DNA of 64,000 nucleotides from Agarophyton chilense. Lineage: Eukaryota > Rhodophyta > Florideophyceae > Gracilariales > Gracilariaceae. The stretch lies in NCBI GenBank assembly GCA_030374765.1, contig JARGXX010000002.1:558001-622000 (forward strand), given 5' to 3'. The notes below the pieces were generated by a model. The model searched no databases and was not told the DNA's origin. It worked only from the letters and a program-made list of their open reading frames with translations. Below, piece by piece: positions 12,347-22,879 of the stretch (within the stretch, counting starts at the first letter, position 1; each line of letters begins with the position of its first letter). A program made the position numbers and the translations under genes.

Positions 12347-15300
12347 CTCCTCCTCGACTGGTCGGCCAAGTCCAACACGGTCCGCGTTATTGTTGTGAAG
12401 ACCTGGGCCAAGTGGTTTAGTTAAGAAGTCCGCATCATTGTCTTCACTTGGAACGTACGTCACATTGATGTGACAATCCTTGACTAGTTCCCGAACGAAG
12501 TGCAACTTAACGTCAATGTGCTTAGCGCGACCCGACGGACAGCGTTCACCAGTTGCCCAGTCAATGGCGCACTGGTTGTCCGAACGAATGGGCACAGCAC
12601 CTTGCACTTTCCATCCAATCTCCTTAAGCACACGCTTCAACCAAATGACCTCCTGACACGCAAGCGTCAAAGCATAATACTCGGCCTCGCCGGTAGACAA
12701 CGCCACCGAAGCCTGTTTTCTTGCGCCCCACATACATGTCGCTTTGCCAAGCTTCACTAAGAAACCAGACATTGACTTGCGATCACGCGTGTCCGCAGCG
12801 TAGTCAGAGTCAACGTACGCCTCCAGTTTCACCATGCCAGAGTGATAGTGCACACCATGTTCAGTTGTACCGCGAAGGTAACGAAGAACCCGCTTTGCTG
12901 CCTTGTGACAGTAGGCCGTGGGCGATTTCTGAAAACGAGCCAAGATTAGGACGGGTGCTAATATATCCAACCGAGTTCTCAGTGCCAAATACAAAAGCGA
13001 TCCAATGATCTGCTGGTACAGCTGAGTATCCTGGATGGATTTGTCTTTCTCAGATGTCCACCCGGTAAAAAAAGATTCTACCATAGGGGTGCATGCCGGC
13101 TTGGATCGCTGAAACCCGAAACGGCGCAACACGCTTTCCGTGTACAGTGACTGACCAAGATACAGCGACACAGGTCGACCATCTGAATCTAAAGTCCATT
13201 TGAATTCAACGCCGAGGTACAAGTTCACTTCGTCCGCCACACGCAGCTCGTAAAACGACTTAAGCTCCTCCAAAATCGCATCACGTTCCATGGCAGAAGT
13301 TGTGAATATTAGCAAGTCATCCACATAAACTAGCACGAACGCATCCTCATTGCTCTCGTTTTGGCGGCGAAACACGCAAGGTGCACTCGGTAACTCTTCA
13401 AAACATATGCTTTTCATATCCTCGCATAGTTTGTTGTGCCATGCCAAGTGCGCTTGCTTCAGTCCATAGATAGCCTTGAGCAATTTGAAGCATCGTGAAG
13501 TCACGCCAGGTATACCTCGAGGTGACATGATCCACACATCTTCCTCAAGTTCGCCATTGAGAAACGCAGTCTTCACATCCACCTGTACCACATACATGCG
13601 CAAGCATAACGTCAGATACAAGAATATGCGAACCAAAGAGAACGAAACAACTGGTGCATAAGTCTCCATGTAGTCCTGACCATATGTTTGGTGGTTTCCA
13701 CCGGCTACAACACGAGCCTTAAAACGTTCAACTGACCCATCAGCATTGCGCTTTACCTTCAGTATGACGTGAGTTGGTAGTGGTTGTGAAGCAGGAGAGT
13801 CATCAGGTTTCCAAGTTTGCTTCGACTCCAATGATGAAAACTCTTCATCGACGGCTGCTTGCCACATGGTACGCTCCTCCGCACTGGCGGACATTGCCTC
13901 CTTGAGTGAGGGCTCATCACTAGTAGTGACTTTGACTTGCGATGTACAGTGAGCAGACCCTGCCATGAACCACCTCAGAGGTTGACGGCGCGTGCGCCGC
14001 GGGTAGCGTGGTTCCGTATCAGCGTTGGCAGATGTATCAAGGTCATCAGCAGCACTTTCGTCATCACTTTCGGAATCCTGTGCATCGTCTTCATTGCTGC
14101 CGGAGTCTGACTCCGACTGCCTGAGTGTTGGAATCAGGTGCGAGGATCCGTCATGAACCACCTCCTCCTCAACATTATCCACGGAGAAGGTATCCGATTC
14201 GTCATCAATGCTATCACATAATCCCATATCAGAGCTATAGTCAGCATCTGACGCACTTTCATCATCCATGTAGTTGGCAAGAGATGATGCGCCAGGGAAC
14301 TTGGATTCATCAAAAGTAACATGTCGTGACTCAATAATACGCGGAGTACCATCATTATCAACGACGAGTACCTTGTACACACCATGCTCAAGAGTCTCCA
14401 AGTACACTCCCTCAAGTGCACGAGACTCGAACTTGGGTCCACGCGGAGTCCTTAGCACGAATGCAGTGCATCCAAACACACGCACGTGCTTCAACAAAGG
14501 TTTATTTCCAGTTACCAGAAAGTAGGGACTGTTGTTAACAGTAGAATGTTGCACTCGATTACGCACAAAGATAACATGTTTCAGCGCATATGGCCACAAA
14601 CATTCTGGTAGATCGGCTTGGATCAGCAACGATCGAGCAGCTTCCACCATGGTACGATTGATGCGCTCAGCTATAGCGTTGTGTTCGGGGGTGTATGGAG
14701 CAGAGAAAGAAGTGAGGCCATGTTCTGCTGCCAAGTTCTCTTGCAGGGCAATATATTCTTCTGCACCGTCCGAGTGCAAACTTTTGATATGCACTCCTCC
14801 AAGCTGCTTAAACTTTGCCGCAATACCCACAAACACATCACTAAGAGCACTGCGATGGATCACCAGACCTAGGAACACATACCGTGAGTGATCATCGAGG
14901 AATGTACATGCATATTGAAACTTTTCCGGAAAAGACTTTTCCAGAGGACCTACAATATCCGAGTGCACAATGTCACCAACCGCGGATGCATGTTCAAAGT
15001 GACCTGGGAACGGAAGCTTATGAGCCTTGCCAAGTCGACATGCTCGGCATACCTCCTCCATGTCACACAAGTGCGGCACTCCATCTGCGTACTTGTGTAC
15101 ATGTTGCAGATCACGTTGGTTGATGTGAGCCAGTCGTCGGTGCCACAGTTGAGTCTCCGTAGACTTTGTCGAAAGCGCAAGTTCCACGTCAGCATGCCCT
15201 AAAGGTTGAGGCAGTGTGTACATGCGAGATACCTTGTCACGATCACCAATGCCCACCTCAAAACCATTTGACTCTAGCGTCAAACGTACACTATGACGAC

Positions 15301-16642
15301 CGAAGAGCGACTCAATACCTTTGTCGGCCAAACACCCGGTTGAAACCAAGTTGTATCCCAGAGCGGGGGTCAGTAGGGCATCACTCAGACGTATGTTCGC
15401 ATTGTCCAAAGGAATGATCACCTCTCCGCGTTGTTTAGATACAACAGATGTGTTATCGGCAAGCATCACTGTCCTTTCGTCGCAAGGTTCAAGTGAACCG
15501 GGCACGAACGCACAAACAGAATGGAAGCAATGTACTGTCGCACCGCTGTCTGCGTAGGTACTCAGGTCATTCGGCGGAACTATAGTGGTCCTTTCCACAG
15601 TTGCACCAGCAATTTCGATTTTTCCAGACTTTCCAGAAGACTTGCTCGAGGCGCTTCTACCACTACTGCCACCCATTCGCTTGGGTTGTGGCGACAGTTT
15701 ATCGAGGATACTCTGCGGCAAGTGGTTGTCCGGGTTGTCCGGATTCATAAAGCAACGATCTTGTGTGTGTCCATCGCGATCACAGAAGTCGCAATGATGT
15801 CCATTGCTCGATCCAGAACGATCAAATGATGACGATCTCAAGGCGGCAGCAAGTGCACGAGCAGTAGACTCAATGTCGGAGTGACCATCAGACTCCTCAT
15901 CTTCGTTGTTTGCACTACTGCGGGTACGATTAGTCGATTCAGAATGTCGACCAGATTTTTTCCTGCCCTTCTTCTTGCGACGTGAACTACGTCCAGACGG
16001 CCTTGCAGACACCTGTTTCGCGTTGTATTCATCTATGAGGGTCGTGGCCACGTAGTCCCATGTAAGCTCAGCGATATCCTTGGTTCGAAGAGCTGCAGCA
16101 GTAGACTCCAGTGTGCAATTGGGATCAATAGAAGCAAGTAACATGGGAGCTTTGTGCGACTCGGGTACTGCCGCATCCTTTCCCATGCGCTCTAACTGAG
16201 CAAATAACGCCGTGTACTGGTCCACATAGCCTGACATATTCTGACCATTGTATCCCATACGGAATAGTTGAGTCTGCACAGCAATTCTGGATACAGTACG
16301 ATTGGACGCATACCGTGCATCAAGTAATGCGAGCATGCGCGCCGGGTCGTCGTCGACATCCATGACCACACGAAGTGGCGCATCACCCAAGGCGCATATT
16401 ATGATTCCACATGCCTTCTCGCGCTTGGCGACAACTCGAGCGCTATCAATAGCGGTATCCGATGTTGCTTCAGTAGTTGCTGAATATCCAGAATCGGATT
16501 CCACAACGTTCCACACACCTTTAACACGGCATGCAGCACGAAGGCGATGGCGCCATAGGGCATAATCATCACCACGCCTTCCATGAAAACGAGGGATTTT
16601 CATCCCGGTAGTACTTTCGGATTCCATTTCCGTGTCCGACAT
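12341..16642 (-). CDS. Copia gag-pol polyprotein, 1433 aa, intact
   Basis: Starts at ATG (16642) in one open frame. Copia gag is at about 1-240, then a Lys/Arg-rich linker and a CCHC zinc knuckle at 284-297. The protease active site DSGA is at 365-368. The integrase zinc region (H501, H506, then CRAC) leads to a core with catalytic D562, D625 and E659. An acidic linker spans about 788-880. Reverse transcriptase follows (YVDD at 1106-1109), then RNase H with YVDSDY (D1278), STGEAEY and SDNQ. Order protease-integrase-RT-RNase H is diagnostic of Ty1/copia. All catalytic residues I checked are present. The protein would package its RNA, copy it to DNA and integrate it. The last residues EEEC come from the polypurine tract and the first LTR codon. 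Confidence 0.96.
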   Translation of the reverse strand: MSDTEMESESTTGMKIPRFHGRRGDDYALWRHRLRAACRVKGVWNVVESDSGYSATTEATSDTAIDSARVVAKREKACGIIICALGDAPLRVVMDVDDDPARMLALLDARYASNRTVSRIAVQTQLFRMGYNGQNMSGYVDQYTALFAQLERMGKDAAVPESHKAPMLLASIDPNCTLESTAAALRTKDIAELTWDYVATTLIDEYNAKQVSARPSGRSSRRKKKGRKKSGRHSESTNRTRSSANNEDEESDGHSDIESTARALAAALRSSSFDRSGSSNGHHCDFCDRDGHTQDRCFMNPDNPDNHLPQSILDKLSPQPKRMGGSSGRSASSKSSGKSGKIEIAGATVERTTIVPPNDLSTYADSGATVHCFHSVCAFVPGSLEPCDERTVMLADNTSVVSKQRGEVIIPLDNANIRLSDALLTPALGYNLVSTGCLADKGIESLFGRHSVRLTLESNGFEVGIGDRDKVSRMYTLPQPLGHADVELALSTKSTETQLWHRRLAHINQRDLQHVHKYADGVPHLCDMEEVCRACRLGKAHKLPFPGHFEHASAVGDIVHSDIVGPLEKSFPEKFQYACTFLDDHSRYVFLGLVIHRSALSDVFVGIAAKFKQLGGVHIKSLHSDGAEEYIALQENLAAEHGLTSFSAPYTPEHNAIAERINRTMVEAARSLLIQADLPECLWPYALKHVIFVRNRVQHSTVNNSPYFLVTGNKPLLKHVRVFGCTAFVLRTPRGPKFESRALEGVYLETLEHGVYKVLVVDNDGTPRIIESRHVTFDESKFPGASSLANYMDDESASDADYSSDMGLCDSIDDESDTFSVDNVEEEVVHDGSSHLIPTLRQSESDSGSNEDDAQDSESDDESAADDLDTSANADTEPRYPRRTRRQPLRWFMAGSAHCTSQVKVTTSDEPSLKEAMSASAEERTMWQAAVDEEFSSLESKQTWKPDDSPASQPLPTHVILKVKRNADGSVERFKARVVAGGNHQTYGQDYMETYAPVVSFSLVRIFLYLTLCLRMYVVQVDVKTAFLNGELEEDVWIMSPRGIPGVTSRCFKLLKAIYGLKQAHLAWHNKLCEDMKSICFEELPSAPCVFRRQNESNEDAFVLVYVDDLLIFTTSAMERDAILEELKSFYELRVADEVNLYLGVEFKWTLDSDGRPVSLYLGQSLYTESVLRRFGFQRSKPACTPMVESFFTGWTSEKDKSIQDTQLYQQIIGSLLYLALRTRLDILAPVLILARFQKSPTAYCHKAAKRVLRYLRGTTEHGVHYHSGMVKLEAYVDSDYAADTRDRKSMSGFLVKLGKATCMWGARKQASVALSTGEAEYYALTLACQEVIWLKRVLKEIGWKVQGAVPIRSDNQCAIDWATGERCPSGRAKHIDVKLHFVRELVKDCHINVTYVPSEDNDADFLTKPLGPGLHNNNADRVGLGRPVEEEC
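12347..12358 (-). other. Polypurine tract of copia C
   Basis: In element sense GTCGAGGAGGAG abuts the 3' LTR, the expected place for plus-strand DNA priming. It overlaps the coding frame: its last nine bases encode three Glu residues. Confidence 0.8.
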
Positions 16643-17541
16643 ATTTCAGTCTGTTATCCACGAAGCAGATAGAACGGAACCAAACGAAATTAATTAGTAG
16701 AGGGAACCAGAGTGAGGGACTCAATGCCTTGGGAAGTTTAAGAAAAGGGCCACGAGCAGTGATGAATTCGTGGCCGAGCTTGCCCGAACGGAGTATCCCA
16801 ACTCAAACGTTCGACAGCGAGGACGACAGCGGAGACTTTTGACGTAGCCTGCAACGCTCACCGAGACGCGTCTCGTACGCGATCACAAGCGGAGCTCGGG
16901 TGCTCCCACGCTTGGAGTATACTCACGGGCAGTGGCAGAAGGCGTACCCGGAACAGACAAACTTCTCGACTTCGGGTTGAAACTTCTTGATTGAACCTAC
17001 CGAGACTTGCTCGAGGTAGGCGGGCGCACTGGCGGGAGAAACTACCTCCGCTACCCTAGAGGATGATCCCCTGGACCCTGGTTACTCTCTCCAGGTGAGG
17101 TACGCTTTGATTACCTACCGAACTCTGCGCACTTCAGAGTCCGGCGCTTTTAGTCCCTACGAGGCGTCCCAAGGAGGGGTGTCGTCAAGATACACTTCCC
17201 CCAGTTGACCCAAGCTAGCCTCTTGCGGGAAAGTAGCGCGGTCGTGCGGTGTAGTACGGTTGCTCCTACACTTCCAAGCCCAATTCATCGACCTCCGTAC
17301 TCTACGGACGGAGAGCAGGATTTGGCAGACTTCCCGGTCTCGTGCCAAGGGGGTACTAACAAACGCGATATGTTTTCGCCACCAAGGAGGAAGTCCGCAG
17401 GGTACACGCCTGTCGCAAAACAAAATAACTTCTTGAATCCAGATGAGCGTTAGTCGTAGATCGCGCACCTGTCGCAGTAGGGAATCTTCTTGAATCCAAA
17501 TAAATGTTAGTAGAGCGTGACGTCTGCGAAGAGTCGACGCT
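16643..17541 (-). other. Untranslated leader of copia C
   Basis: About 900 bp between primer site and gag ATG, long for a copia leader. No frame of note is seen. It probably holds packaging signals, which I cannot locate by reading. Confidence 0.55.
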
Positions 17542-17555
17542 CTGGGCCCATAACC
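17542..17555 (-). other. Primer-binding site of copia C, complementary to an internal part of initiator tRNA-Met
   Basis: The plus strand reads CTGGGCCCATAACC directly against the LTR with no spacer. This equals the anticodon stem-loop of eukaryotic initiator tRNA-Met (CAT anticodon inside), not a tRNA 3' end. Drosophila copia and yeast Ty5 are known to prime from a 5' half of this tRNA, cut in the anticodon loop, with a site of the same kind. Confidence 0.85.
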
Positions 17556-18229
17556 TCACAACGTGAGCGCAGGTTAGGTAAAGGAAAAGGAAGAAGAGGG
17601 GGAAAAGACGAGAAGAAGAGAAAAATAAAAGAAGAGAAACAAAGGAAGGTAGTCAGCCTTGACAATTTACTTCGATCGTTGGCGACCGTCATTGAAAACT
17701 ATATCTACCTCGCACGCAGTTCCGCCGCCGGTGCTGACCGTCGGCGGGTCACCCACGTCTCACACCTTGCCACTGTGCGACGAGGAGTTGCGCGCCAAAA
17801 CAATTTCAAACATGAAGCATATCAAATAAAAACTCAAAAAAATCATCCAAAGTTGTGCGCCAGTGCCAACCACCCCGCGCAGCCCAGATTCGGCTGTTAC
17901 GGCCAAACCCCGTATCCAGCCCACATTCGCACATTCTCTCCAACTGCATAGCCCGTGCTCATTCAGCGCTCTCGTCCAATCAAATCGCTCCACTTGGGCC
18001 GAAGCCCCAACACGCCCCATTAGAACCAGACCACTTGTCCATACCACGTTGCATGAGGGCATTTGCAGTAGCCAATCAGATGGCCGTTTCACGTTGAGAT
18101 TGAGATGAGGCGCATATGCGTTTTTCCGCGGAGGGTGCCCAAAAGTGCCCATGCTTAAATCCACTTTTTGTTTTCCACTATTTCCAACACTCCAAAGGGC
18201 TTGGGGGCACAGTCGACCAAACCTCAACA
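17556..18229 (-). repeat. 5' LTR of copia C
   Basis: 674 bp, same as the 3' LTR. It carries the element's promoter by position. An A/G-rich stretch near 17580-17650 lies at the R/U5 end in element sense. Confidence 0.95.
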
Positions 18230-19692
18230 TTGGGCTTTTGCCTAAGTCGTTCCATAGGAAACGGTTTGTTTTGGTTATAACCGATAGGTTTACCAAACTT
18301 ACTAGAGCCTTACCCCTAGGGAAGACAACGGCCACGGATGTCGCCACGGCCTTTTTGTCCCACTTGGTATATCCATATGGCATGTCACTCTACCTCCTCA
18401 CGGATAAAGAGAGCAAGTTTGTATCCAAATTCTTCTCGCACGTCTGTGCTACCTTAGGTATCCAACATGTGACCACCACGGCATACCACCCGCAAAACAA
18501 TGGCCAAGCAGAACGCTTTAACCGCACCCTTCCTGACCTATTGGCGCACTACGTTTCATAGCACCAATTGGACTGGGACGACTACGTTGAGCAATTGGTT
18601 TATGCCTACAACACGCAGGTGCACGCTTCCACAGGCACAAAGCCTTTCGACTTAACGCTAACGAGAGCGCCGCCGCCGATAGCTGTTGACCTTTAGGATT
18701 CGATTATACACCAGAACATAAGCAAAGGAATGACTCCGACCCAGGCGAAGCGCTACTCGCACCGACGCATTGACCGCATTCTCCAATCGGCCAGAACTGT
18801 ACTAATCAAAGCCCAACGGCGCTATAAGATCAATTTCGACAAAGCCGTTCGGAAGACACCGACCTTTGGGAAAGGAGACCCGGTTTACCTGTACCGGCCA
18901 CCGAAGGACAATGAGTAACTCGAGGACACTACGCGGAAGCTCTTACCCCGCTCTATGGGACCATACAAAGTACTTAAGGCCAGTGAACACACCATCACCT
19001 TGCTCATTGACGGCCTACAGGAGACCGTGTCTATTGACCGCGTGACACGAGCTACCAGTTCCTCCGGACCACGAACGTCCCAGCCCCCTGGACCAACGAA
19101 AGAACCAAGACCTCAGGTCAACACTCAAGTCTCCACACCCCCTAAGGCAATTCCCAAGGACTCGAATAGCCCCACGGACAGGATGGTCAATTCCAACTAC
19201 TATGATCCATCGCTCCCAACCGACTCCGATTGATTCGCCTCTCTGGACCACACTCTCCTTCCGGAGGATGAACAACAGCTGGAATATGTGATTGAGCGCA
19301 TCATCTCCGCCGGTGTGGGAGAAAATGGAACTATGCCCTATCTCGTCCGTTGGTTCAGCTACACACGTGAGGAAGATACTTGGCAAGAGCCTCAAACAAT
19401 TCCGGCTAATATTATCGCCCGCTATTGGTGCCGAATCAGCCACTCGGAGCGCGGCCTTCAGGAGGGGGCAATCATTGGTCCGAATAATCCAACCATTGGC
19501 CCGAATAATCCAACCATTGGCCCGAATAATCCAAAACCCCTCCCAAACCGCCTCCCGACACGACGGTTCGCCGGAGCACGAGGGTTGGTCGTAGCTCCCG
19601 CATCAAGGAACAGAATCATTCCTTCGGAGACACCTGAGGAAGACCCAGAACGCTCTCAAGATGGGACGCCATCCCGGGGCACGCACAATTGA
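18230..19692 (+). pseudogene. Integrase core and chromodomain of gypsy A
   Basis: Continues the frame broken at 11672. The integrase core has LLTDKESKF (second Asp) and NGQAERFNR (Glu); the first Asp, in VAIDILG, is on the far side of copia C. Stops occur at 18559, 18694, 18916 and 19231. The C-terminal segment YVIERIISAGVGEN, then MPYLVRWFSYTREEDTW, near 19288-19400, is a chromodomain, placing A among the chromoviruses, whose chromodomains direct integration to marked chromatin. The tail has three copies of a Gly-Pro-Asn-Asn-Pro repeat. The frame ends at 19692, before the antisense region. Confidence 0.85.
19474..19534 (+). repeat. 21-bp tandem repeat in the pol tail of gypsy A
   Basis: Nearly three copies of a 21-bp unit starting ATTGGYCCGAATAATCC, in frame with pol and encoding an IGPNNPT-type heptapeptide repeat. 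Confidence 0.9.
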
Positions 19693-19786
19693 GATAAAAG
19701 AAAGCCCTTGGCAAAGCACAAGAACTACTTTATTTAACTTATTCAAGTAACTAATAGAGGCGTAACAGCCCTCGTTATGACTTCAA

Positions 19787-21730
19787 GGTTCGCAGAAGCG
19801 CTCTGTACACCAACCGGACTCATCGGGGCGCCGCAGAAGTAACTCCGTCGACCTCATTTGAACCTGCAGGAGCGAAACCGGGACTAGGGTCACCAGAGGA
19901 GCCCACTGGACCACCTCAACCAGCCCCAGCGAGCCGAGCACGCTTCTTCGGCGGAGATTTTTCTGAAAAACTACTGTCACCATCGGAAACCTCCCGGTCA
20001 CTCAAATTGAGACAATATCTGGCATCCAAGTCGGCAGTGACCCACTGGGACATCGCCTGCGCATTCTGCTGCAGGATATTGAACATGGCGGTCTTCAGGT
20101 CCTAACCCTGTTGGTAAACCGTGGCGTAGCGAGCCCAGCGACGCGCCCAGGAGCAGGCTTTCCTCAGAACTGTCGCAATGTCCATTGAGGCCGTAATACA
20201 AACGGTACGGCAAACATGACGGAGATCGGCGGCTGCTGCAGTGACCGAAGCAGGAAAGATGACCAACGGAGAGAACGGAGCGATATCGATGCCCCCGGTG
20301 GACGTTTGAGCAAGTACCTCGCCTATAGGACTTTCGGTTTCGAAAGTAATCTCGCCAGGAGGAATATTCACTTGAGCGAGGGGCGGCTCAAACGAGAGCT
20401 CATTCTAAGGAGCAGCGCCCGGAGGAGCAGGAGGAAAGGAAGTGGTCGGAAACACCACAGCGGACTCGAACGGAGGATGAACGCTCTCCACGGGTAGGAC
20501 GAAGGGATCTTCACCGAAGGGTTCTCCGTTGGACATACCAGCAGGAACTAACGGTGTGGCTTCCACATCAGGCTCGAAGCACAGAGGATCGAAACCGATG
20601 GCCTTCGGATAATAGTCGGGTACATGACGCCTCGGAATTTCCGATGGTTGATTCCTCAAAGGTTTGGCGGGATAGGCACGAGCGTCGTCCCGATCCTGCG
20701 AATGCAGCGGAATCGGCGTAAATGAGTTGGTATCTCAGTCATACCAAAGTAACCCGGGAGTCTTGCCCCACTCCACCTGTAGAACATGATCCAAAAGGGC
20801 CTCGGTCTCCTCGACGTCTAACTGACTCTCACGGACGATATTCTGGATGCCCAGGTTCCTTAGGAAGCGGATCATGATGTATGAAAGCGGGATTAAGCAA
20901 CGTCGAAGACCGGATATGTTCTTATCGTACCACACCCTTCAATCCTCCAAGCGGACATTACCACGGAATCCGTACTTCGCGGTATCCATAAAGGCCATAA
21001 GGGACATCACGCCGAACTCAACGAAGAGTACCTGCCAGGACAGCCACGACCTTTGGTCATTGTCAGCTCCCATGAGTTGGGACGAGTGGTACGCCACCAC
21101 GGACGGCGTGGGAACCAGAAGGAGCGGCGAGACACGCCAATACATGGCCCATTGGTTCTCATCCTCGAGGGGAAACGAAAGATATAATGGAAGACGTTTG
21201 TCTGCGCTCATGTCGTGGAACTCCTCTTGGTGCCAAGTAAAGAAGAACCCTAGGGATTGACGCAGACGACCATCGGGCTTGTGCATCTCGTTCCAATAGA
21301 CCCTGTTGGACATCCAGCATAAGTGGTCGTACGGTGGCCAGAAGCACATAAGCGCCAAGAGGTTGTGACCAGCCGAAGGAAAGCACACATGAGGCGAGAT
21401 GAAGTCCGTATATAGGTCCAAAAGGAGTTCGTTCACCCTGAACTGGTAGTCGGCTTCCTCCTGGCAGCGGACGTACGGAATGTACGCTTGGACGAGGGTG
21501 CGACATCGAGTCGCCGAACGCGGATCCACAGGACAATGCAACCATCGGTTGTAACACGAGACGCTGCGCGCGTTCTTGCAGCCCCTCCGGAAGTCGGGTA
21601 TCTTGTCAAACCTTCGGGCGTCGAGATACATATGGCAAAACCTTTGGTATTCTTCCACAGAGGACGGAAGAATGGCATGCGGCACTGCCCGCAGGTTTCG
21701 TTCCATGGTATGGCCATACCCAGGACGTTC
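19787..21730 (-). pseudogene. Antisense extra frame of gypsy A, 3' part
   Basis: On the strand opposite pol, a single frame runs from the B insertion point to about 20000 with stops only near 20939, 20735, 20402 and 20102, then more closely spaced ones. The longest open piece is 255 codons (20939-21706). This piece is rich in Trp, Tyr, His and Cys; the part below about 20700 is Pro-rich, and PPKKRAR near 19950 resembles a nuclear localisation signal. I recognise no domain. The frame joins exactly across one GTAGG copy to sequence at 28612, so it predates element B. Stop density is like that of A's own pol, which suggests a real former gene. Antisense genes at this place are known in some plant Ty3/gypsy Tat-lineage elements; I cannot claim homology. 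Confidence 0.55.
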
Positions 21731-21735
21731 GTAGG

Positions 21736-22187
21736 TGTTAAAACACTGGTCAGTGGTTGAAAAAGTGAATGATCGTGACGGCTGAGGTGAGAGTCGGCCG
21801 GTCGACCAGGGTTTCTATAGACTATTGAACCTTCGATGAAGAGGTCATAAAGAGTGTTTTCTAATGTACCATTCTAATTGGGTGCCGTGTGAAACATAGT
21901 TGCTTTCACGAGGTTCAATCGTGCATGCGTATCCAATGCCTCGTTGTCACTTGCTCGATGATGCTGACAGTGACAGCTTTGTTGATTGTGATAAGAATGT
22001 CATCTATAAAGTCATTGTGACGTGTGAGATGACAATGGTCCTTGAAATGACGATTAGGGTCAAAATGGATTTTGGGACTGGACCGCCAAAGCACTGAAAC
22101 TCAAATAACATACTTAAAGCATAGTATAACTAAATCATAACATAAATGCATAACATAATTGACTAAGAACCATCTGAATTCCTAACA
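21736..22187 (-). repeat. 3' LTR of element B
   Basis: 452 bp, ending in the inverted pentamers TGTTA and TAACA. About 7 differences from 28155-28606. Confidence 0.94.
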
Positions 22188-22198
22188 TCACTTCCCCC
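22188..22198 (-). other. Polypurine tract of element B
   Basis: GGGGGAAGTGA in element sense, abutting the 3' LTR. Confidence 0.75.
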
Positions 22199-22222
22199 AT
22201 GAAAGAGAGTCGTCCCGACTCG

Positions 22223-22732
22223 TCAGTGGTTCAGTGTTCCATTGGGGACGGCGTTCAGTTCTGGTATACCAGGAGAATTCGGGAAAATCAACATATCAGA
22301 CCTTGGTTCGAATTCCATTGAAAAGTATATATCAGGATTATCCTCGATTTTTAGTATAGATGATTCAACGGCATTGAGAAATGTATCTTCAGGATCGGCA
22401 CTTAAATGTCCATATTGCGAGACTATAAATGTGAAGAGGAAGAGAATGAACTGCTCGTCTATGGACTCCAGAATCCCATTGTCGTAAACTTTGAACAACT
22501 GTTGGAGTATATCGGCCTTTTCTTTGGTTAAGAACGGGCCACGAAGTTAAAGAAACGCGTAGCAAATATGACAAGAATCCCAAGCTAAACGGAACTTCAC
22601 TAGAATATCATCAGATATATCTTCAAACCAAAGAAGCATGCGCCTTCCGCCAAGCCAAATTCGGCTGTAGAAAGAAGATGCGGCATCAATCTTAAGAGCT
22701 TGAGTCGGATTTGGAACGTGATTATCGGTCAT
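22223..22732 (-). pseudogene. Extra 3' frame of element B, unknown product
   Basis: After the chromodomain, a same-strand frame starts with ATG at 22732 and runs to 22223, about 169 codons, with one in-frame TAA near 22547 that would revert to Gln by one base. It ends about 35 bp before the LTR. The protein would be mildly acidic (DISDDILVKF, ESIDEQFILF). No domain is recognised. It could be a third gene of this element family or a long chance frame; the single-stop structure favours a former gene. Confidence 0.45.
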
Positions 22733-22879
22733 ATCGGTAGGGGTTTGATGACGGTAGAACGGAATGGAAACGAGGGTACGGTGAAGGTCGGCGAGGGTGT
22801 GGTGTGGATGTGATGAGAGTGTGGTGACTGGGCCCCAAAGGTTTCAGTGGTTTTGACTCTTTTTATACTGCTTCAGTAT

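Larger units (their letters stand above)
11673..18229 (-). mobile_element. Intact Ty1/copia element C inside the integrase of gypsy A
   Basis: 6557 bp with two 674-bp LTRs that look identical, a single uninterrupted gag-pol frame, a primer site and a polypurine tract. The 5-bp target duplication TTGGG is at 11668-11672 and 18230-18234. Joining the flanks across one copy restores the gypsy integrase frame, so the boundaries are firm. In element sense the termini are TGTTGAGG and CGTTGTGA, TG to GA rather than TG to CA. This is the youngest insertion in the window and the only element here with a complete pol frame. Confidence 0.95.
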
